The position numbers were made by a program, and so were the translations under genes. Of a stretch of 64,000 bases of DNA, positions 29,383-35,767 are shown piece after piece (positions within the stretch are counted from its first letter, which is position 1; every line of letters begins with the position of its first letter). Under the pieces are notes generated by a model. It did no database searches and was not told the DNA's origin. It saw nothing but the letters and a program-made list of their open reading frames with translations. Origin of the DNA: Versatilivorator sp963663845 (lineage in GTDB: Bacteria; Acidobacteriota; Terriglobia; Versatilivoradales; Versatilivoraceae); contig OY760650.2 of NCBI GenBank assembly GCA_963663845.2, positions 558,001 to 622,000 on the forward strand. Reading direction: 5' to 3'.

Positions 29383-29529
29383 CGACCTGACCACAAAGCC
29401 CCTTTTGAACGGAAACAGGCGGATCTGATGGCCGGATCGCCAGCGGTCGCCGGAGGCGGACGCAGCTTGCCCTCTGCCTGCCCGGAAGCAGGTGATATCC
29501 AGCCCTTTCGGGAGTCGGTGGGGGCGCGC

Positions 29530-30666
29530 TCAGAGCGTCAAGCGCATCAACTGCTCCACCGTCAGCGCCAGGATGCCGAACATCAGGTGACACATCACCT
29601 TCTCAGGGCCGCGTACCCTGACGTGCCGCCCGCCAAACTCCTCCTTGAGCCGTCCGTTGACCCGCTCCACGGTGGAGCGCTCCCGATAGCGCCGCGCCTC
29701 AGGGGACACCTGACCGATACAGCGCTGGGCCAGCGCCTCCCGCTTCCGCTCGACTTTCATCTCCGCTCGCCTGCGGGGGTTGGTGTCAATGATCGGCACA
29801 TGCCCCAGCTTCTCGCTGTAGGCCCGGATCTCCGGCGCATCGTAGGCGCTGTCCATCAGGTCGTAGAGACTGTCCACCCGCCTTGCCGTTAGCGTCGCCA
29901 GCGGAATGGCCGCCTGAGAGTCATGCACCGAGGCCGAGGTCAGCAGGCAACTGACCGGTATCCCGCCGTCGATGGCGTCGATATGCAGCTTGTAGCCGGT
30001 CCATCTCTCCCGATACCCCTTCCCGGTTGACTTGACGCCGGTGTCGCAGGCCTTGGGCAACTCCTTCAGCATCTCCTCCAGCGTCATCGACCCCTGCCGC
30101 TGGAGACGGCTCAACTCCTTGGGCCGTTGCTCGCCCTTTGGCGGACGGCCCCGCCGACGCTTCCGCTTCCCCGCCGGGGCCGCCTTGGGCGCTGGCTTTT
30201 CCCGTCCCGCAATCGCCGTCGAGTCCCTCGACACGTGCCCCGCCAAGTGCCCCGCCAGCGTCTCCTTCAACAGCGCCTCGTGCAGACGCTGGGTCAGGTC
30301 GATGGCGGTAAACTCCGCAAAGGCCCGCGAGAAGGTCGACTCGCTCGGCACACTCCCCGCCTTCTCCCAACCGCATAGCCGGCGCAGCTTTGGCTCGTTC
30401 CCCACACGCTCCACCAACGCCCGGGTCGTCTCCAGGTTCAGCACCGCCTTCGCCAGAAAAGCCCGCGCCAGCGCTGCCCGATCCTCCAAGGGCCTCCCCC
30501 GCCAGCCCCGACTGGAGGGCAGCAACTCCTCCACCCGCACCAACTCCAGTACCTGCACCAGCCGCTGGTAACGCTCCCCCAGCGGCCCCACAGTTTCCTC
30601 CACCAACGGAAACAGCTCTCGTTGAAACCTCAGCCAGTGTCGTGATACTGTTTCTTTAAGGGACAA
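29530..30666 (-). CDS. DDE transposase, IS4/IS5 superfamily, TTG start
   Basis: A 378-residue transposase. An N-terminal helical region with SESTFSRAFAEF (DUF772-like) leads into the DDE domain. The first Asp is in HVSRDSTAIAG (about residue 147), the second in YDLMDSAYDAPE (about 270). The Glu lies in YRERSTVERVNGRLK, which fits the IS4-superfamily Y-(2)-R-(3)-E-(6)-K signature exactly. A basic insert (GKRKRRRGRPP) follows the first Asp. The start is TTG at 30666 with GGAGGTGAGAC just upstream. The exact IS family is uncertain because five-base duplications are not typical of IS5 or IS1182. Confidence 0.9.
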   Translation of the reverse strand: MSLKETVSRHWLRFQRELFPLVEETVGPLGERYQRLVQVLELVRVEELLPSSRGWRGRPLEDRAALARAFLAKAVLNLETTRALVERVGNEPKLRRLCGWEKAGSVPSESTFSRAFAEFTAIDLTQRLHEALLKETLAGHLAGHVSRDSTAIAGREKPAPKAAPAGKRKRRRGRPPKGEQRPKELSRLQRQGSMTLEEMLKELPKACDTGVKSTGKGYRERWTGYKLHIDAIDGGIPVSCLLTSASVHDSQAAIPLATLTARRVDSLYDLMDSAYDAPEIRAYSEKLGHVPIIDTNPRRRAEMKVERKREALAQRCIGQVSPEARRYRERSTVERVNGRLKEEFGGRHVRVRGPEKVMCHLMFGILALTVEQLMRLTL

Positions 30667-30783
30667 GTCTCACCTCCGCTCATCATGTGGTTTCGGCACC
30701 TTCATGATACAACAGAGTGTGGTCTTGTCCCTTGATAGTCCTACCCGCCGTTATCTTTCCCAGCTAAAATTCCCGCTATCTGC

Positions 30784-30801
30784 GAATTTTGCAAAAGGCT
30801 C
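30784..30801. repeat. Right 18-bp terminal inverted repeat of the IS
   Basis: Reads GAATTTTGCAAAAGGCTC, the exact reverse complement of the left end. Confidence 0.95.
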
Positions 30802-30806
30802 CTGCC
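30802..30806. repeat. Target-site duplication, right copy (CTGCC)
   Basis: Direct repeat of 29312-29316, generated by the insertion. Confidence 0.85.
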
Positions 30807-31049
30807 ATCATCGCGGCCTTGCTGGATGCGGGGGCCGACCCCAACAGGCCGGACGAATTTCGCTCCCAGACCCCATTGCACCTGGCGGCCAAGTCCAACC
30901 CCAGTCCGGCTGTCATCGAAACACTGCTCGATGGGGGAGCGGATGCGACGTTGAAGGACGAAAGAGGCAGGACCCCCGGCGACCTTGCCGAAAGCAACCC
31001 CTCGTTGAAGGGGACCGCGGCCTTCCGGCGGTTGAAGGCGGCGCAATGA
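30807..31049 (+). pseudogene. Severed 3' end of the giant ankyrin gene
   Basis: Eighty codons plus stop. They continue the interrupted repeat (NPA before the element, IIAALLDAGADPN after it). One more repeat follows (TPLHLAAKSNPSPAVIETLL), then the C-terminal cap TPGDLAESNPSLKGTAAF ending in RRLKAAQ. The frame is the same as that of 25774-29316 once one CTGCC copy is removed. It no longer has its own translation start, although an ATG inside the element end (30789) happens to be in frame. Confidence 0.92.
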
Positions 31050-31313
31050 TCGTTGGCGCGTGTTACCATGGATAAGGAGAAAGAATCACAAGGACCCTCC
31101 GCTCTGAGGAGGAAGGGCTCTCGAAGTGAGATGCCGTGGTGAGCGGAACGCAGAAATCGGTCGGCAGGAGCCGTCGTCCTGCCGCTTGAGTGGGAACGCC
31201 TTACCCGACTGGAGGACAGGCAGCCGCAGAGGCGAACATTGGGAGTACCGAGGTGGGATGGGGCGCTGGAATTTTCCGGCTGCTCTGCCAAAGCCAAAGG
31301 AGGAGGTCAAATC

Positions 31314-32213
31314 ATGAGATCGCAACCGATGATCGTTTTGACGCTGATGACGTTGATGGGCGGATCTGCAGCCGCACTCGGCGATGCCCCTCCAGCAGAA
31401 AGCGGGAGAGGCTGCGCCGAGTGGAATACGGAGAATTTCTTCAAGAAGGCTTCGGTCGAGGAGGTGACAGCCTGCCTGGAAGCGGGAGCCGATCCCAACG
31501 ACCGGGATGCAAAGGGGCGCATTCCCTTGCATCTGGCCGCCGCACACACCCAACATCCCGCCGTCATCGCTGCCCTGATCCAAGCGGGCGCCGACTTCAG
31601 ATCAGTGGGCAGAAATGGGGAGAATCCGCTGCATACGGCAGCCGCCAATAACGAAAACCCCGGCGTGATCACCGCCCTGCTGGATGCCGGCGCCAACCCG
31701 AGGGCCCGGGCCCATGGCAAAAACGGAAGGACACCCCTCGAAATGGCGGCCCAACGCAACACCAACCCCGAGGTTCTCGACGCCTTGCTCAAGGCGGGAG
31801 CCGACCCGAAGTCGAAAAACAGGTTGGGCTTGACCCCCCTCCATTTTGCGGCCCGAGGGAACTCGAATCCAGCCATCATCACTGCTCTGGTGAAAGCCGG
31901 CGCCGATCCCAACGCCCACGGCGACAGGTATCCCAGCCGGCAGACCCCACTGTTCCACGCTATCGAGTGGGGAGCTCATCCTGCCATTGTTTCTGCTTTG
32001 GTGGATGCCGGCGCCGACCCCAATGCGCGAACAGGGACATTTCGGGTCGGAAAGACTCCCCTGACCCAGGCAATCAAGTCCAACGCCCACCCCCAGGTCA
32101 TTGACATCTTGAAAAAGGCGGGCGGGGACCCGAAGAAGCGGGATTGGTCACCCGTGTTGAACCCGGTCACATTACCCCTGGTCGCGACTATTGTCGTGTA
32201 TATCGTAATCTGA
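31314..32213 (+). CDS. Secreted ankyrin-repeat protein with C-terminal hydrophobic anchor
   Basis: A 299-residue paralogue of the giant ankyrin protein. A signal peptide (residues 1 to about 23) precedes the cap CAEWNTENFFKKASVEEV and about seven ankyrin repeats (TPLHFAARGNSNPAIITALV and similar). Instead of the usual cap, the C-terminus has a hydrophobic tail, PVTLPLVATIVVYIVI, that could anchor the protein in a membrane. AGGAGGT lies six bases before the ATG at 31314, which decides this start over an upstream in-frame ATG at 31239. The 264 bases before it hold no gene, only a small hairpin (CGGCAGGA...TCCTGCCG near 31160-31183). Confidence 0.88.
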   Translation: MRSQPMIVLTLMTLMGGSAAALGDAPPAESGRGCAEWNTENFFKKASVEEVTACLEAGADPNDRDAKGRIPLHLAAAHTQHPAVIAALIQAGADFRSVGRNGENPLHTAAANNENPGVITALLDAGANPRARAHGKNGRTPLEMAAQRNTNPEVLDALLKAGADPKSKNRLGLTPLHFAARGNSNPAIITALVKAGADPNAHGDRYPSRQTPLFHAIEWGAHPAIVSALVDAGADPNARTGTFRVGKTPLTQAIKSNAHPQVIDILKKAGGDPKKRDWSPVLNPVTLPLVATIVVYIVI

Positions 32214-32353
32214 TCGCAAAGCGACCCTGGCCCGCATTTCTCACCAGGCCGCTGGAGGCAGGACAAAAGCAGTTGGTCTTCAGTGCCTTGATTGGCTCCA
32301 TGTCAAGGGCTTGCGGACTACAGACGGCGCTGGGCATGCCCTGGCTGGTTCTT

Positions 32354-32430
32354 TTCCCTCCAGCGCGCACGTGCTCCCTCGACCGTAGAAACCGCTACGC
32401 TCTTCGGTCGCGAGCACGCGCTGGAGGGAA
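32354..32430. repeat. Imperfect inverted repeat between convergent genes
   Basis: TTCCCTCCAGCGCG...GTGCTC pairs with GAGCACGCGCTGGAGGGAA across about 35 bases, with a few unpaired bases in the left arm. An inner CGACCG/CGGTCG stem is also possible. It lies in the 287 gene-free bases between the convergent ankyrin and HpcH/HpaI genes. It could be a transcription terminator-like hairpin or a decayed repeat, but no T-run follows. Confidence 0.5.
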
Positions 32431-32500
32431 AATTCCTGCGCCATGATCATGCCCCCTGGTGAGAAATGCGGGCTGGCGCCGTTCAGCCCATCCAACCTCC

Positions 32501-33304
32501 TCAGGGCAGGAATCGGTCCAGTCCGTCCGAGCAGCGCTTCATGCGCTTGAAGGCCTCGATCATGTCGGTGATGTCGTGGCCGGGGCAGACCATGCGGAAT
32601 CCCTCGGCGGCCCGCTCTTCCGCTTCGCTGGGGCTGTTGGTGACGTAGCCCGCCGCCACCCCGGTCTCCCTGGAGGCCTTCAACACCTCCCGCACCAGCG
32701 CCTCGGCCTCCTCCGAGGGCCTGAACTCCCGGGTCGGCTGCCCGCCCAGGGATTCGGCTCCCACGGCCCGCTCCAGGTCGTAGGGGCCGATCAGCACGCA
32801 GTCCACGTCCGGCACCGCCATCATCTCCCTTACGTTCCGGACTCCGCGCGGCGTCTCCACCATCACCACCGTCAGGATCTGGTCGTTGGCGTTCTCGGTG
32901 TAGTCGAAATAGCTGTGGCCGGCGTGGTAGGCCGTCCGCAGCCCGGTGGCCGAGCGGTTCCCCCGGGGCGGGAACTTGGCCGCCCGCACAATGCTCTCGC
33001 ACTGCTCGGCCGTCTCCACCATGGGGATGATGACCCCCAGGGCTCCCAGGTCCAGCACCCTCCCGATCCAGGCCGGATCGGGTCCCAGCGGCCGCACCAG
33101 CGGAACGGTGTCCCGGTGGACGAAGGGAGCCATGGAGGCGTTGATGCTCGACTCCGACCAGGCCCCGTGCTGCCAGTCGATCCACACGAAGTCGAATCCG
33201 TGCTGAACCGCCTCCTCGGCGATTTCGGGTGAGGGATAGTAGAGGGAGGGGCCGGAAATGATGCCCCCTTCCAGCAGCTTCTTGCGCGCCAGATTAACTC
33301 TCAT
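32501..33304 (-). CDS. HpcH/HpaI-family aldolase
   Basis: A 267-residue class II aldolase of the same family as 9575-10366. It has FDFVWIDWQHGAWSE (the metal/base loop has WQHG), LVRPLGPDPAWIGRVLDLGA, GVIIPMVET and the late VDCVLIGPYDLERAVG. The family cleaves 2-keto-3-deoxy sugar acids or related compounds to pyruvate. It is followed on the same strand by no close partner; the dioxygenase gene lies 75 bases upstream on the same strand and may share a transcript. AAAGGAAAGG precedes the ATG. Confidence 0.87.
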   Translation of the reverse strand: MRVNLARKKLLEGGIISGPSLYYPSPEIAEEAVQHGFDFVWIDWQHGAWSESSINASMAPFVHRDTVPLVRPLGPDPAWIGRVLDLGALGVIIPMVETAEQCESIVRAAKFPPRGNRSATGLRTAYHAGHSYFDYTENANDQILTVVMVETPRGVRNVREMMAVPDVDCVLIGPYDLERAVGAESLGGQPTREFRPSEEAEALVREVLKASRETGVAAGYVTNSPSEAEERAAEGFRMVCPGHDITDMIEAFKRMKRCSDGLDRFLP

Positions 33305-33379
33305 CGACGTTGCCTTTCCTTTATCCGTCTATTGGTGTTCATTCGTGTCCATTCGTGGTTCGTCTTTCCCCTTCGTGGA

Positions 33380-34324
33380 TCAGCAGCTCACCCCCTTGCC
33401 CTCGGAACCGAACACGGCCAGGCGATCCTCGTCTCCGGTTTCCCGGCTGTTCGGAGCCACGTAGTGGTACTGCACGGCCCAGCGCTGCCGGTCGGTGCGG
33501 TTGGCGGGAGTGCCGTGCGGCAGGAGCGCATCGAACAACAGGCAGCCGCCGGCTCGCATGGGAATCGCCACCCGGGGAAGCCGCGCGATATCGCTGTCGC
33601 AGATCTGCCAGTCACGCCTCATGAAGTGCACCCGGGGGCCTTCCCGATGCCCCCCTTCGATCACCTGCATGCAGCCGTTTTCGGGAGTGGCGTGGTCCAG
33701 CGCGATCCAGACTCCCAGGATCCGGCTGGTCTGGGTGAGGTTGAAGTAGGCGCGGTCCTGGTGCCACGGCTTCTCCCGGCCGCCGGGAGGCTTGATCAGC
33801 GCCATATCCTGGTAGAGCGCCGGCTTGCCTCCCAGAATCCGGCCCAGCACCCGCATGAGAGCGGGATCCTCCGCCAGGGCCTTGAGGGCCGGGTTCTCCT
33901 CTCGGGTGAAGCCCATGAACTTTCGGACGAAACGCATCCGGGTCGCCGGCTCGAGGGGTGGCAGGTGGTTGTCGGTGTGCCCCAGGGCCAGATCGATGAA
34001 TCGCCGGCCCCTGGGCGCGCTAACGGACTTCCCCTTCAACGCCGGCAACTGCTGCCTGACCGCACCCTCGAAGTAGACCGACTCGCAATCCGGCCGCGGG
34101 CTGGTCCCCAATCGATAGAGCTCCCGCCTGGCCGCCTCCACCCGGGCCATTGAGAAAGCCTCGTGAACCACCAGGTATCCGCGCTGCCGAAAGCGGGCCA
34201 GTTCCTGCTCGTTGACGGCTTCGAAACCGTTGATTCCCTCAGCCACCCTCTGGTATCGGTACAGCTCGGGATCGCATGCGGGAATTTCGGGTTCGAAGAC
34301 CACCCTCAGCTCTGATCTGTTCAT
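33380..34324 (-). CDS. Phytanoyl-CoA dioxygenase (PhyH) family protein
   Basis: A 314-residue Fe(II)/2-oxoglutarate-dependent dioxygenase. The iron triad is visible: WHQDRAYF supplies His and Asp, and FDALLPHGTPANRT supplies the distal His. The 2-oxoglutarate-binding Arg probably lies in RTDRQRWAVQYHY. ENGCMQVIEGGHREG is the usual loop between them. These enzymes hydroxylate lipids, amino acids or small metabolites; the substrate is not predictable. It lies between an enolase-superfamily gene (64 bases upstream) and the HpcH/HpaI gene, all on the minus strand, suggesting a catabolic unit. Confidence 0.88.
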   Translation of the reverse strand: MNRSELRVVFEPEIPACDPELYRYQRVAEGINGFEAVNEQELARFRQRGYLVVHEAFSMARVEAARRELYRLGTSPRPDCESVYFEGAVRQQLPALKGKSVSAPRGRRFIDLALGHTDNHLPPLEPATRMRFVRKFMGFTREENPALKALAEDPALMRVLGRILGGKPALYQDMALIKPPGGREKPWHQDRAYFNLTQTSRILGVWIALDHATPENGCMQVIEGGHREGPRVHFMRRDWQICDSDIARLPRVAIPMRAGGCLLFDALLPHGTPANRTDRQRWAVQYHYVAPNSRETGDEDRLAVFGSEGKGVSC

Positions 34325-34388
34325 GAAACCATCCCTTCGTTTGCCGGCCCCTGGGCCGGCGCTCGGAATCGGGGCTCCCGGCGCTCAC

Positions 34389-35495
34389 TCAAGCCAACCG
34401 ACAGGACTCCACCACCAGCCTCTCCAGCTCGCCCCGGTCGGGGGCGCAGCCGATCCCCGGCCCCGGCAGGGCCCGGATCCGCCCGGGGGCGGAGAGCTCG
34501 ATTTCCGGAACGGAAAGGTCTTTGCGGTAGAAGCGGCTGGAGGGAAAGATGTCGGCGGGATAGCCGATGTTGGGGAGGGTGGCCAGGGCGATGCAGTGAC
34601 AGGCCCCCACCGCCGATTCCAGCATCCCCCCCACCCAGCAGGGAATCCCACCCTTCTCGGCTTCACGCAGGATTCGAACCGCCGGGGTCAGTCCACCCAC
34701 GCGCGCGGGCTTCAGGTTGATCCAGCCGCAGGCGCCGAGGTCGATGGCCTGGCGGGTGCGTTCCAGAGAGACGATGCTCTCGTCCAGGCACAACGGGGTC
34801 TTGAGGCGCCGCTGCAGCTCGGCATGGTCCAGCAGATCGTCGTGTTTCAGCGGCTGCTCGATCATGGCCAGGCCCAGCGGGTCCAGGGCCTCGAAAACGG
34901 GCAGGTCCTGGAGGCGGTAGCCGCTGTTGCAGTCCACGTGCATCACCAGCTCCGGGAAAGCCTCGCGAACGCTGCGAACCATCTCCACGTCCCAGCCGGG
35001 CCTGAACTTGAGCTTGACCCGGGGAAAGCCGGCCTCCACCGCGCCCCCGATGGTGTCCAGCAGCTCGGGGAGGGTGTCCATCACCCCGAAGTCGGCCCCC
35101 ACCAGGATGGTGTCGCTGCAACCGCCCAACAGTTGCCAGAGCGGCATTTCCCGCCTCTTGGCCTCCAGGTCCCACCAGGCCAGGTCCAGGCCGGCCTTGG
35201 CGAAAGGGTTGCCCTTGAAGGGCGCCAGGTGTTGCTGCAAGGCCTCTCCCGAATCGATCTCTCGCCCCAGCAGCCGGGGCGCCAGCCAGTCCCGAATCAG
35301 GGCGAAGACCCCTCCGGCCCACTCCGGGGAATAGAGGGGCGATTCCCAGGGCGTCGACTCCCCCCAGCCGTCCACCCCCTCGGACGACATCCTGACCAGT
35401 ACGCTCTCGATCACGTGCCCGTCGCCGTAGGCGGTCCGGAAGGGGTAGATCACCGGCATGGCTACCCGGTGGAGTTCGATGGTCTCGATCTTCAT
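34389..35495 (-). CDS. Enolase-superfamily enzyme, o-succinylbenzoate synthase/N-succinylamino acid racemase type
   Basis: A 368-residue member of the mandelate-racemase/muconate-lactonizing group. The start MKIETIELHRVAMP and GWGESTPWESPLYSPE are typical of the MenC/NSAR subgroup. Catalytic parts are the KxK motif in RVKLKFRPG, metal ligands in MHVDCNSGY, MIEQPL and CLDES, and the second-face lysine in NLKPARVGGL. No menaquinone genes lie nearby, so a racemase or syn-dehydratase role in catabolism is more likely than MenC. It leads the minus-strand group ending at 32501. Confidence 0.87.
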   Translation of the reverse strand: MKIETIELHRVAMPVIYPFRTAYGDGHVIESVLVRMSSEGVDGWGESTPWESPLYSPEWAGGVFALIRDWLAPRLLGREIDSGEALQQHLAPFKGNPFAKAGLDLAWWDLEAKRREMPLWQLLGGCSDTILVGADFGVMDTLPELLDTIGGAVEAGFPRVKLKFRPGWDVEMVRSVREAFPELVMHVDCNSGYRLQDLPVFEALDPLGLAMIEQPLKHDDLLDHAELQRRLKTPLCLDESIVSLERTRQAIDLGACGWINLKPARVGGLTPAVRILREAEKGGIPCWVGGMLESAVGACHCIALATLPNIGYPADIFPSSRFYRKDLSVPEIELSAPGRIRALPGPGIGCAPDRGELERLVVESCRLA

Positions 35496-35767
35496 GGTGC
35501 TCCGGAAAAAAGAGGGCTGGGGCGTACGCTGAACCGCCCCGAGCGCGGTTTCAGGCGGGGCCGGAAACCCTGACTGGGAATAAGGGGCAAATCCTTTGAC
35601 TCGGGGTCAAAATACAGTATTCTGTGCGCGATTTACAACCTGCATCTGACCCCCTTTCGATCCTCCCGAAGGGAATCCGTGCGGCGGCCCCGCCGGAAAG
35701 TCCCGGTGGCCGCTTTCGAAGAACCATCCCTTTCGGAGGACCCGTTCTCACTGGAGGAGCAGGACCC

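Larger units (their letters stand above)
29317..30801 (-). mobile_element. IS4/IS5-type insertion sequence inside the ankyrin gene
   Basis: A 1485-base element bounded by perfect 18-bp terminal inverted repeats, GAGCCTTTTGCAAAATTC at 29317-29334 and its complement at 30784-30801. It is flanked by the direct repeat CTGCC. It carries one transposase gene on the minus strand. Perfect ends, a perfect target duplication and an intact transposase point to recent insertion. Removing it with one copy of the duplication restores the ankyrin reading frame. Confidence 0.95.
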
